Assembly (NCBI GenBank): GCA_037157565.1
Contig: JAZHRO010000012.1
Location: forward strand, 6,784,501 to 6,848,500
DNA from: Thalassia testudinum
Lineage: Eukaryota; Streptophyta; Magnoliopsida; Alismatales; Hydrocharitaceae
Reading direction: 5' to 3'
Length of the DNA: 64,000 nt
Part shown: positions 44,621 to 55,196 of the stretch, one piece after another
Layout of the letters: each line of letters opens with the position of its first letter
How positions within the stretch are numbered: position 1 is the stretch's first letter
Notes under the pieces: generated by a model
Seen by the model: the letters and a program-made list of their open reading frames with translations, nothing else
Databases searched by the model: none
Told to the model about the DNA's origin: nothing
Position numbers and translations under genes: made by a program

Positions 44621-45285
44621 TGGTTAAGGGGTTGATGCTCAACCATGAGGCCTTTGAAGTAGTCATGAGAGTTTCTAGATTCAAAAACCACTAAAAGAGG
44701 AGGCTACAGCAGTGGCCTCAACATGGATAAGTTTGCAGTAGCGACCTTGTGCAAAAGAAACGAGCCACAAGCTAAATGAAGGGTGCACCTTGAGCGCATT
44801 AGTTTCGATGGTCTAGATTCATTGAGTTAGACCAAAAGCAATCGAAGGTTGACCTAGGTGATCCAAGAGTCTAGACTGGGGTTTAAGCACACTTTAGATG
44901 AAGTAGATGTTTTGAATTGGCACATACAACTTCAAATTTTCTGGATCATGTGCACTAATGCACTTTTGACCATTTTCGAGATGATTGGTGGAGATTTGAT
45001 TTGATCAAAGGTGATCAGACAATTGAAAGCTCTGAGAGCAATACATCTATAAATCTGATGGCAAAGTTCATATTGAAGAGTACATCATTCTCCATGGAGT
45101 CTTCCATTGGAAAAAGCTACTTCACTTTACAGAAACAATGGGTGAAGGATACCCTCACTAAGGACTTATCAAAGCTATTTAAAAGAAAGAGAAATTAGAG
45201 AAAATAATAAAGAATGTTACAAGAAGGGATTTCTTACAAGTAGTATGATATAACTATTCTTGACAAACAACATCATCTTCAAAAG
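44621..45285 (+). pseudogene. C0 leader and gag N-terminus
   Basis: The first 380 bases are leader without a recognised domain. From about 45050 the frame reads MAKFILKSTSF and then SYFTLQKQWVKDTLTKDLSK, like the copia gag start (a phenylalanine-rich strand, then LW..Q..VKD.L...L). Stops follow. It ends at the border of A1, and the gag similarity resumes at 58247 on the other side. The fit is moderate and depends on the better-preserved right half. Confidence 0.5.
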
Positions 45286-45901
45286 TGTTGAACGTCGGAC
45301 AACTACGCTATCGGAGTTGGTTTTGAAAACCTATCGTTGTAGTTCGAGTAGCGAAGAAATCCATTCAACAAATAAAATTTATACCAAAAATTCTGTAAAG
45401 AAATCTCGGGTCGAACTAAGGGAGGCTACGTCGATCAAAATTCGTAATTATATTTTTTTGTATTTTTGTTTAAAGGGCGGAATAATCACAATGAAATGGA
45501 ATCAATATAAACAATAAGAGAGAGGGAAAACATTCACTTTATATTACAAAATATTTTTACAACTAAGAAAGCGAGAAAAGATTATACTAGAAGGCGAGAA
45601 ATTATTACAACTAGAAAGCAGGAAAAAGAATGAGAGAGAAGTTATCATCCTCGACGATCGCTTGGAGGACGAACTGAACAAGACAACGCTTGGAAGATGA
45701 GGAATGGAGCAGGAAGGAGGTCGAAGCAGGAGGAATGGGAACGAGGCAGCACGTCGTCGTTGTCGCGGGATTCGCTTCCGGAACGGGGGCAACAACTTGA
45801 TTTTAACTCTTGAGGAGCATGTCGGGTGTGGGACAAGCTTCTCTTGAGCTTTGGAGAGGGAGAGAAGAGAAGGAATGGATGATAAATCTGTATGGAAGGG
45901 G

Positions 45902-45913
45902 TCTTCTTTTATA
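45902..45913 (-). promoter_or_regulatory. TATA box of the A1 3' LTR
   Basis: TTATAAAAGAAG on the minus strand corresponds to CTATAAAATGAG at 57131-57142 and to ACTATAAAAGGA at 48451-48462 in the related LTRs. Confidence 0.5.
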
Positions 45914-46110
45914 ATTTCAAGGAGGGGTCATTTTGGACGTTACAACTTGAAAAACATTAATTCAGGACTTTTAGTGACGGATTTATCCATTACTAAAGGC
46001 CTGAACGTGGCCAACATGCGCGCCGCTCGCGTGCCCCCTCGCCTCTATGCCATTCAACGCACGCGCACGTTCGCGTGCTCTCAGTCGTCCAATCAAGAGA
46101 TCAGACGTTT

Positions 46111-46384
46111 AAGTTGCCTACGCCCGTGTCGCGTGCCCACGTGCGATCACGCGTAAGTGCCGCGTGTTTGATCGCGTGTGGGCGCTATCGCTCAATCTAC
46201 GCCACTGGATTTGCATCATGCTGCTCTAATCGCGCGGGCGTGTGCTTAAGTTGCCTACGCCCGTGCCGCGCACCCATGTGCGATCACGCGTAAGTGCCGC
46301 GCGTCTGATCGCGCGTAGGCGCTATCGCTCAATCTCCGCCACTGGATTTGCATCGCGCGGCTCTAATCGCGCACCCCCTCCACG
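46111..46384. repeat. 137-bp tandem duplication in the A1 3' LTR
   Basis: The block from AAGTTGCCTACGCCCGTG recurs with a period of 137 bases (46111 and 46248). The right LTR has a single copy. The duplication therefore arose after the two LTRs parted. Confidence 0.85.
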
Positions 46385-46400
46385 CCCGCGCCTTGATTTG

Positions 46401-46472
46401 AGGCACCGCAGGGATCGATCCCGCGACCTCTGCCTCAGCCATAGGCGCGCAACTGCTGCGCTAAGCCGGTGG
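46401..46472 (-). other. tRNA-like segment with Pol III A and B boxes in the A1 3' LTR
   Basis: On the minus strand the A box is TAGCGCAGCAG (46463-46453) and the B-box-like GGGATCGATCC lies at 46422-46411. The segment can fold as a D arm (GCGC pairs, 7-base loop), an anticodon-like arm (GCCT-7 bases-AGGC, with T at loop position 2) and a T arm (5 bp, one G-U, loop ATCGATC). CACC and GGTG outside the arms could pair as an acceptor remnant. Similar segments sit in the other two A1-type LTRs. Confidence 0.6.
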
Positions 46473-47138
46473 ATGGTTGTGGTTTAGTTATAGGCTCAAG
46501 GGTGCTCGGCCGTTGGATGAAGATCCAACGGCTGAGAGTGCTTGAGCGTTGAATCTTCATCAGCGTGCGGGTCCTTAATGCAATCTCGGTCGTTGGATTT
46601 GAGATCCAGTGGTTGAGATTAATCACATGATTGAAGAAGGTGTCGTGCAGCACTCCTTTGGCCGGTTGGGCAGCTTGGATGGTGCCATGTGGTGTTATCT
46701 TGGCCGTCCATCTTCTATGTATTGTAGATGGTGCCACGGATGTTGGATTGGATCGATTTTCACGCCATTAGGCTGCAATCGTCGATCCGAACCCATCCGT
46801 GCAATTGGATTTGTCGTCTGAGGTTTAGATTAACACCATCTTGGCTCTTGCTCTTTAGGGTTCCTCGGTCTCTATCTGGTGCTACGAATGTTCGATCAGG
46901 GCGATCTTAGAGTCGTTGAACTCCAATCGTCGCCTTGATCAGATCCGTACGATTGGATCTTTAATCCGAGGCTCCAATAAAAATCATAAAAAGGAGATAA
47001 TTACTATACAATTTATACAACTTGATCTAAGTATATGACTATGCATGTTATACACTATTTACAATGTATGATGCTAATGTGATACTAAGAACATGCATTA
47101 ATAGACATTTTAGATTAATCAGATGTATGCACATGACA

Positions 47139-47155
47139 CCCTATGCCTATTTTTT
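47139..47155 (-). other. A1 polypurine tract
   Basis: On the minus strand the purine-rich AAAAAATAGGCATAGGG ends at the LTR start TGTCATG. Confidence 0.5.
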
Positions 47156-47683
47156 GCTAGTCCCTAGCAAAAGCTACATGCTATTTGTAAAAGAATTAGG
47201 TTGGATTACTTGGGCATAAGTTATTTTCAACATTAAGAAATTTTTACTCAGGATCTGAACTTTCAAAGACACAGCAGCGCCCGAGTATTCGCCAAAATGC
47301 AGACCGCTTCAAGCTTTCGCCTTATTCAAAGAAAAATCTCTTTCTCTTTTTCTTCTTTTCTAATTTTTTTGGATTTTTGAGTTTAGGATTAAAGAGTGGT
47401 TTTCTACGGCCAGTTAACCTACCCAAGATTTGATGAGCCGGACCACTCTCTTCTTTTTTCCTGGTCTAAGATTTACCTAAAGGTAGCAAGAAGAGAGTGG
47501 TTCAGTGACGGCTTTGGACAACCTACCTATGGGCTGTTATCCACGATAACTTGCCAGCCATATCATCTTAGAAGGTTCGTTAGCAACCTAATTTCAGTTA
47601 AAATCTTCGAACGAGTCAGTGACAAGATAGTGTGTAGATGCTTAGACTTAAAGTTCCCTCAAATCAGAGGGCGGGTTGATAAG
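47139..47683 (-). other. A1 3' untranslated region, part next to the LTR
   Basis: This is non-coding. It includes a perfect hairpin at 47152-47172 (TTTTGCTAG, loop TCC, CTAGCAAAA) just inside the purine tract, a motif I know from the 3' regions of Athila/Tat elements. Another inverted pair, CCACTCTCTTCTT and AAGAAGAGAGTGG, flanks 47440-47505. It ends in ATAAG (47679-47683), the duplication of S7. Confidence 0.6.
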
Positions 47684-48220
47684 TGTTGAACGTATCGAAT
47701 CGCTACGCTAACGTGTTTGGTTTTGGAAAACCTGTCGTAGTTTGAAAGCGAAGAACTCGTGTTCAACAAATAAAATTTATACCGAAATTGAAATTCCGGG
47801 TCGAACGCAGGGAGGCGGACGTTTGATTTAAAAACTACGTGTTTCTTTTTATTTGTCACGAAGTAATTCAATTTAAAACTATCTAATTATTTACAATAAA
47901 TAAAAGAGAGAGAGGGTAAGAGAGAGAATATTACACATAGAAATCAAAATGAGATGTAGAATAAACAAAGAATTTATCATTAAGAAGATTGTTCATTACA
48001 ACTAGAAAGCATAAAACAATTGCACTAGAAATCGATAAATTTACTCTAAAAAGCATTAAAAGAATGGAGGGAGAAATGTCCTCCTCGACGATCGCTTGGA
48101 GGACGAGCAGAACTATTCTAGAAAGCAGTAAATCTATACTAGAAAGCAATAAAAAGAATTGGAAGGGAGAAATCCTCCTCGACGGTTGCTTGGAGGACGA
48201 GTCGGACGGGACGACGCTTG

Positions 48221-48280
48221 GACGAAGGAGGACGAAGCAGGACGAAGGAGGACGAAGCAGGACGAAGGAGGATGAAGCAG
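48221..48280. repeat. Three copies of a 20-bp repeat in S7
   Basis: GACGAAGGAGGACGAAGCAG is present three times head to tail; the third copy has one change. Confidence 0.9.
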
Positions 48281-48450
48281 AAGAACGGGAACGGAGCAGC
48301 ACGCCGTTGTCGCGGGATCCACTTCCGAAGGGGGACGAAAATTTGGACTTTATCTCGTGAGAAGCATCCTGAGTGTGGGACAAGCTTCTCTTGAGCTTTG
48401 GAGAGGTAGAGAAGAGAAGGAAGGGATGGGAATTTCGTATGGAGGGAATC

Positions 48451-48462
48451 TCCTTTTATAGT
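48451..48462 (-). promoter_or_regulatory. TATA box of solo LTR S7
   Basis: ACTATAAAAGGA on the minus strand lies at the place of the A1 LTR TATA boxes. Confidence 0.5.
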
Positions 48463-48805
48463 TGTAAGGAGTGGGTGCAAAATGGTCATTATAACTTTAA
48501 AATAATAAATGAGGGGTCTTTAGTGACGGATAAATCCGTCATTAAAGCCCCCAACGTGAGCGTAGCTCCCGCGCCCACGCGTGCCTCCTCAGTTGCTCTC
48601 TTCTTCGACGCCTAAGCACGTTCATCAGATCTCGCGATCGGACGGCTTAAGATTCATCTTCGCCCGCTGCTGCGCGCCTGCCCAGCGTGTGCGATGCCGC
48701 GTGACGCCGCATGTTCAATCGCGCGTGATCTCAATTGAGCGCAGACGGCCGTCCAATGATGATCCAACGCCCGCCATCGCCTGCACGCCTGCGCATTCCT
48801 CCCCT

Positions 48806-48872
48806 TCGCTGCGGTTCGAACCCGCGCCCGCAGCTCACGTAAGCGCGCTTGACCGCTGCACTATGAGGCGCG
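48806..48872 (-). other. tRNA-like segment with Pol III A and B boxes in S7
   Basis: The A box TAGTGCAGCGG (48863-48853) and the B box GGGTTCGAACC (48823-48813) both fit the Pol III consensus well. The D arm can form four pairs (one G-U) and the T arm GCGG-7 bases-CCGC is perfect. The distance between boxes equals that in the A1 LTRs within two bases. Confidence 0.6.
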
Positions 48873-49464
48873 GATGGTCGAGCGGGCGCTTTTAGGCGCG
48901 GCTGACCACAACCATTGGATCAAGTCCAACGGCGGAGAGGGAGTGGGTGCGAGGTCTTCAGAGATTGCATGCGGCCGTTTGGGCGGCCGGGATGGCGCCA
49001 CGTTGCGCCATCTTGGCCGTCCATCTTCTGGAAGTTGTAGATGGTGCCACGGATGTCGGATTGACTTGATTTTTGCGTCATTGGGCTGCAATCGTCGATC
49101 TGAATTCATCCGTGCGGTCGGATTTGTCATTTGAAGAGCGGATTTACACCATCCTGGCCCTTGATCTTCTAGGGTTCCCCGGTCACTATCTGATGCTACG
49201 GATGCCTGATTAGGGCGATCTTGGAGTCGTTGAACTTTAATTGTTGCCCTAATCACATCCATACGGTTGAATCTTCGATCCGAGGCCCCGATAAAATGTT
49301 TGCCCTGTCCAAGCACATAAAAGGAGAATTAACCTCCATTTTATTCAAACTATTCTAAATGCAAGATGATGCATGTTATACAATATTTATATCATGAAAT
49401 GCAATCATATGCTTAAGAACATGCATAAATAGACATATTAAGTAGTGTAAATGTGTTTACATCA

Positions 49465-49880
49465 ATAAGTCGTGTACTTATCACCCAAACTTATTTAATC
49501 AAATTAAAATAGAATTCAAGATGGCGATGACTTGAAAAATAAATCCACATTTTAGTGGATACCTGGGCTGATTAAGCCCAAAGACCTGAAGGGTCTTAGT
49601 GTTCAGATCCTATTTAATATTTCCTAAGATTGAAAAGTCCTAATGTCCAAGTATTCCTTCCTATTTCAATTTTTTTTCTTTTTATTTTTTAATGTATATA
49701 TCAGAATAAAATTTATAAGAATTTTGCAGAGCTAACAAAATGATTCAGAAATGAATCCACCCCCACATGCCTAGCTGATGCAATGTCCACATTGAGAATA
49801 AAAGACATGAAAGGAAGGGTAGAGTACGGAAGATATCACCTGAATATGAAGCTCGAGTTAGCTCTGAGTTAGGCTATACA
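49465..49880 (-). other. A1 3' untranslated region, part next to pol
   Basis: This is AT-rich and without a coding domain. A T-rich run lies at 49670-49700. It continues the A1 DNA that ends at 47683 on the other side of S7. Confidence 0.5.
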
Positions 49881-51206
49881 ACTGCTTAGTTTAATGCCGT
49901 CAGCTAGGCGAAGTCCAGCCAAATAAGTCACAACATGGCTAGAGCAACCGTGTCTGAGACGGATTCTGGAATAGTACGGTCAATAATAGGCTTCAGACGT
50001 TGACCGTTGACTTTGAATGAATTACTCGTCTTCGGGTCAGAAATCTGAACAGCTTCGTTTGGAAAGATCTGGTCGATAGTGAACGGATTGTTCCATTTTG
50101 ACTTAAGTTTGCCGGGAAAGAGGTTAAGTCAAGAATCAAATAGCCAGATCTTCTAGTTTGGCTCAAAGCTCTTGCGGGAAATTAATTTTTCATGTAGAGC
50201 CTTGGTCCAAGCCTTGTAGATCTTGGCATTCTCATACGCATCATTTTTAAGCTCCTCCAACTTAGCTAGTTGTATTTTCCTGGTCTTCTTGGCTAAACTC
50301 AAATCTAGATTGCACTGCTTGATTGCCCAGAATGCCCTATGTTCAATTTCTACGGGTAAATGACACGCCTTTCCATACACCAGACGAAATAGAGACATGC
50401 CGATGGGCGTTTTATATGCCGTACGGTAAACCCAAAGAGCGTCCTCAAGCTTTTGAGTCCAGTCTTTGCGATCAGGCCTAACTGTTTTCTGCAGAATATT
50501 CTTGATCTCCCGATTGGAGATCTCGGCCTGTTCATTCATCTGGGGATGGTAAGGTGTGGAGATTCGGTGATTAACCCCGTATTTTGCCAACAAATTACGG
50601 AACTGGGCATTGGTGAAATGAGTGCCACCATCACTGATGATGGCTCTCGAAATCTCGAACTTGCTGAAGATGTTCTTGACAAAATCGATGACCACCTTGT
50701 GGTCATTGGTTTGGGTGGGAATCGTCTCGATCCATTTGGACACGTAATCAACAGCGACGAGAATGTATTGATGTCTAAATGAAAGGAGGAAGGGTCCCAT
50801 GAAATCGATGGCCTAAACGTCGAAGATTTCGACAGGAATAATCGGGTTTAGGGGCATCATATCTCTCTTAATTATGCTCCCGAGTGCTTGGCATCGGGAA
50901 CACGACCTTGAGAATTCCTAGGCATCCTTGAATAAAGACGGCCAATAGAATCCAGATTGTAAAATTTTTGCAGCTGTCTTTTTACCTGGAGAAGTGTCCA
51001 CCACACGCAGATGCATTGTAGAACTCGAGTATACTGTTGAATTCATTCTCTGAAATGCATCGGCGAATAATTTGATTAGAGCAGATGCGGTACAGTTTAG
51101 GGTCCTCCCAGAAGTAATATTTGGCCTCATATTTGAGTCTATTCCGTTGCTTCGTCCAATCCTAGGGGATTTGACCAACGGCCAAATAATTAACGTTGTT
51201 AGCAAG
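49881..51206 (-). pseudogene. A1 integrase
   Basis: Integrase joins element DNA to the host. On the minus strand the zinc region survives in part (SGFYWPSLFKDA, then CSRCQALGSI near 50890). The core has [26 protein letters not shown] and [16 protein letters not shown] (50800-50153), which supply the D, D and E residues at plausible spacings. [20 protein letters not shown] and FKVNGQRLKP (about 49990) follow. There is no chromodomain. At least two frame changes lie between the RT end (51207) and the core, and stops occur at 50918 and after 50153. The core alone is open for 215 codons. Confidence 0.85.
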
Positions 51207-52520
51207 TCACGGGGTTTGGAAACTTGAAACTGTAAGGATGGTTTCGTCCGGAAAAATATCAGCAATCGGAATGTCCGGACGAGAAGAATCACTCAGAAGT
51301 CTTGACAGATGATCCGCCACCACATTCTGTACCACGGATTTATCCTTGATTTCAAGATTAAATTCTTGAAGCAGAAGAATCCAATGAATAAGCTGGGATT
51401 TGGTATCCTTTTTGGCCAAGAGATGTCTCAAGGTCGAGTGGTCGGTATATATAATGACGTGAGACCCTAAGAGATAAGCCCTGAATTTTTCAAAAGCAAA
51501 TACTACGGCTAGTAATTCCTTCTCAGTAACAGTGTAATTCCTCTGGGCCTCATCCAGAGTTTTATTAGCGTAGTAGATAACAAAGGGCTTCCTATTAGAA
51601 GCGTCGGTCATGATCTCAAAAGGGGCTGTCCAAACCGGTGGTTGCAACACTGGAGCATAAGTGACTGTCATTTTAAGAAAATCAAATGCCTTACGACATG
51701 ATTCGTCAAAATCAAATGGTATTCCTTTGGCGAGAAGATTGCTCAAAGGACGAGCAACCTTCAAAAAGTCCTTGATGAATTTCCTGTAGAATCCCACATG
51801 ACGAAGAAATGATCGAATTTGTTTAACAGATGTAGGAAGAGGATGTTTAGCGATAGCATCAACCTTAGCTTTATCCACTTTGATTCCCCGTTCAGAGATT
51901 ACATGACCCAAAACGATGCCTTCTTGTGTCATGAAATGACTCTTTTTCCAGCTAAGGACCAGTCTTGTTTTGATGCATCGTTTAAGAATCATTTCAAAAT
52001 TAGCTAGACAAGAGTCAAACGATTCTCCAAAAATAGAAAAATCATCTATGAAGACTTTCATAAACTCTCCCACCATGTTAGAGAATATGGCTAGTATATA
52101 CCTTTGAAAAGTCGCAGGTGCATTGCATAAGCCGAATGGCATCCTACGGAAAGCAAAGGTTCTATAGGGACAAGTGAAAGTAGTTTTTTCCTGTTCCTCA
52201 GGATGGATAGGAACTTGGTTGTATCCCGAGTAGCCATCAAGAAAACAGAAGTACTTCTGCCTGGCTAATTTTTCCAAGATTTGATCAATGAAAGGCAGAG
52301 GGAAATGATCCTTTTTCGTGGCCGTGTTCAGCTTCCTGTAATCAATACAAACCCTCCAAGAGGAAGCTGAACGAGTTGTGATAGATTCCCCTTTCTCATT
52401 AGTCACAATGGTAATCCCGGCTTTCTTGGGAACAATCTGTACGGGACTTACCCAAGGACTATTAGAGATCGGATAAATGATTCCTGCATCGAGCCACTTA
52501 ATAATCTTCTTCTTGACCAC
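51207..52520 (-). pseudogene. A1 reverse transcriptase and RNase H (long open frame)
   Basis: This frame is open for 437 codons. It includes [70 protein letters not shown] and a catalytic [10 protein letters not shown] box. The connection domain follows. RNase H reads [42 protein letters not shown] and VVADHLSRL. The wording ([23 protein letters not shown]) is that of the Athila lineage. All catalytic aspartates I can see are present. Upstream, the same frame is linked to the protease region but is cut by stops near 52740, 52640 and 52525. It is thus a domain of a broken polyprotein rather than a separate gene. Confidence 0.9.
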
Positions 52521-52524
52521 TTCT

Positions 52525-53790
52525 CACATATTTGGATTTAATCTCTTTTGCATCTGGCAAGAAGAGCGGGATCCATCTTCCAAAAATATTCTATGATTGC
52601 AATAAGATGGCTCGATCCTTCTAAGGTCATGAATGGTCTAACCAATTGCCTCCTTGTGTTCCTTCAGGACCTTAATCAGTTTAATCTCCTGCTCCTTTGT
52701 TAATTTAGCACTGATAATCACAGAGAGTGTCTTATGTGGTCATAAAAACTGATATTTCAGATTCTTAGGCAATGGTTTCAATTCAAGTTGGAGCGGGTTG
52801 ATGATTGAAGGTAAGGAAGATGCTGATGAAGACTCATCAAGAGGAAGAGGTTGAGAGTGAACAAAATCAATAACCTCTTCAGAAGATGGCAGGTCTGCCA
52901 TAGAGGGTTGTGGGTCCAATTCATCATCAGAGGAGGAACTTTCAAATGCAGAAACCATCATACAAGTTTCAATATTCACATTATCGTCCTTAAGTTCTTT
53001 AATAAATCCACAATCCTCGAATTTATTAATCGCCTTAAAAATATCTAATTTCATTCTTTGATTCTCAAAGGCGATTTCCATGCTACCGCTTTCACAGTTA
53101 ATGTTGGCATTGGCGGTAGCCAGGAACGGACGCCCCAGAATGATGGGCGTGTTCATCAAATTGTCAGGTACATCTATGTCAAGGACAAAGAAATCTACAG
53201 GAAAATAGAAATCCTTAACCTTAACAATAACATCTTCAATAACGCCTCGCGGATTTGTGACTGAATGGTCCACTAACAGCAGCATTACTGAAATCGGTCG
53301 AAGTTCACCTAATCCGAACTTCTCGTAAAGAGAAGTCGGAATTAGGTTGATGGATGCACCCAGATCCAGCAGTGCTCTATCGAAAGTGTAATCTCTGATG
53401 ACACATGAAATCAAAGGAGCACCTGGATCTCTCTTTTTCTGAGGGAGGTGGTGCAGGATAACAGAACTAGCCTGCTTGAAGAGTACCACCTTCCTCGGAG
53501 TAAATTCTCTCGACTTACGCTTCTGTATACATAAATCCTTTAAAAATTTTGCATAAGTCGGTATTTGTTTGATAGCATCGAGGAGCGGAATATTGATCTC
53601 GACATTCTTGAAAATATTTAGAAGTTCCTCATTTCTATCAACAGATTTCTTCCTTGATCTGATCAAGGCCTCAGGAAAAGGAACATGAGTTGGATCTTTG
53701 GAATCAAGCTCCTGAGCCTTGATTTCTTCTTCAGAGTTCTCCTTTCTCTCAGGTTCAAGATTTGGTAAATCAGAACAGTGTGGTTGTGGA
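52525..53790 (-). pseudogene. A1 aspartic protease region
   Basis: The frame continues from gag after one stop (near 53793) and is open from there to 52740. It reads INIPLLDAIKQIPTYAKFLK, then DRALLDLGASINLIPTSLYE, the DLGAS form of the active site that Athila elements use, then PRGVIEDVIVKVKDFYFPVD and IILGRPFLATANANI as the flap and C-terminal part. An acidic, serine-rich linker (SSSSDDELDP, LPSSEEVID) leads to the RT. The protease would process the gag-pol polyprotein. The stops near 52740 and 52640 interrupt the linker to the RT. Confidence 0.88.
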
Positions 53791-53792
53791 TC

Positions 53793-55196
53793 CTAAGTTT
53801 GTTTACCGCTTCTCAAGGTAACAGAATTTGCGGATGCATATGAGTTTGGGTCTTGGGGAGGGTTAGGAAAGATTAGAGGGGCTTCATTAGCCAAGAATCG
53901 TTGATTTACAGAAGAAGAGGAAGGACCCTGCTCAACCATCTGAGCATGTGCGTGTGGGTCCCTCCGATTTCCGTACCCATGGGCTTGATTGCCCGGATTC
54001 AGGATATTTCGTGGGTTGGGTATGGGTTGAGATGGTAGAGATTTGGGTTGACGAGAGTTAGCTATGAGCCTGGTTTGCAAGTTGTCCAGCGAGGTTTTCA
54101 TTTGCTGCATGAGTTGGAGCATAGATCCTTGCATCTCTACCATTTGTTGGTTCAAATCAGCCTGCCTTACGGGTTGGCGGGTATTCCAAGCTGGCTGATT
54201 GACCTGATTCGGGGGCAACTGAGTATAAACATGACCCTGACCCATTGGTCTTTGCGAAGCATAGTTGCTGGGTCAGAAATGGGTCTGCTGCCCCGGGTTT
54301 TTCCAAAAGAAGTTAGGGTGGTTTCTCCAACCCGGATTATAAGCATTGGAGTAAGGGTTGGATCTAACATTCTCCTGTACAGCACAAACATCCTCATAAG
54401 GTGAGGATGGAGAGAAAGAAAGGGAAGGATCAGAGAAACTGAGATCAAAGGCCCAGTTTGAAATCCGTGGGATTCCGAATAATGCTGGCTTACAGGTTGA
54501 GCTGCATCAAGTTGATTCATGAACTCCCGTTTAGAAGGAGCTCGCGATGAATGGAATCCCGAATTTGGGGATTGAGTGGATCGAGAGTTGTTCATTGAGT
54601 TTCTAGCCATTCACTCCTCCATTCTCTTAGCAACCAAGTTCACCTTATCAAGTTTATTACAAATCAATTCCATACCGAATGAATGAGTCGTGGGCTTCAT
54701 TAACATTTGATCTGGGATGCTGGGACCGGTTAAAAGTATCCATGGAGGTATGATTGATCGAATTCTCGCTCATTTTCTCAAACAAATCGTGCGCGCTATT
54801 TGCGTCTTTGTTGGGGAAATTGCCTCCGCAAGAAGCGTCCACGTGATTTCTGAGTTGCTCAGTCAACTCTTGGTAGATCTGCACGAGTTGCCATTTCGGC
54901 ACATTGTGGTGTGGACACCTCCGCAATAGGTTCTGGAATCGCTCCCAGGCAACATGAAACTGCTCCCCCGGCCACTGGGTGAAGGTAGTGATTGCCTGTC
55001 TGGGGCTTGATTTCTACGTCTCCGACAGGAATCTGGACATCGGGACGTTCCCCATAATTTGAAGGATCATAAAAATCCTTCAAGGGCTAAGTGCTCTGCA
55101 TTCTCTGGAACCATTCTTGCATTCTCTACATTTGTTCCAGCTGCCTTCGAAATACCTCATGTTGATCCTGAGGCAGAGGAGGTGTTGATCGGCCAT
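53793..55196 (-). pseudogene. A1 gag, with an internal deletion
   Basis: The likely start is the ATG at 55196-55194 (MADQH). In the second half RRCPHHNVPKWQLVQIYQEL and NHVDASCGGNFPNKDANSAH (54926 down) are typical of Athila gag, and the C-terminus ends with VTLRSGK at 53800. Between the N-terminal DVQIPVGDVEIKPQ and an AITTFTQWPG segment there are almost no residues, although the family has the main capsid helices there (about 90-100 residues). A shift of frame also occurs at that point, and another near 54250. The product could not form a normal particle. Confidence 0.75.

Larger units (their letters stand above)
45286..47138 (-). repeat. A1 3' LTR
   Basis: It starts (plus) TGTTGAACG and ends CACATGACA. 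It matches the right LTR throughout, but holds a 137-base tandem duplication that accounts for its extra length. TATA box, tRNA-like segment and hairpins are shared by both copies. Confidence 0.9.
47684..49464 (-). repeat. S7: solo LTR of an A1-related family, 1781 bp
   Basis: It starts TGTTGAACG and ends TTTACATCA, with exact ATAAG copies at 47679-47683 and 49465-49469. It aligns with the A1 LTRs in order (start, GGTCGAACGCAGGGAGGC box at about 47809, TATA box, tRNA-like segment, 'cttggccgtccatcttct' block, end), but is clearly diverged. It has no internal domain, so it is a solo LTR inserted in the A1 3' region. Confidence 0.9.
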
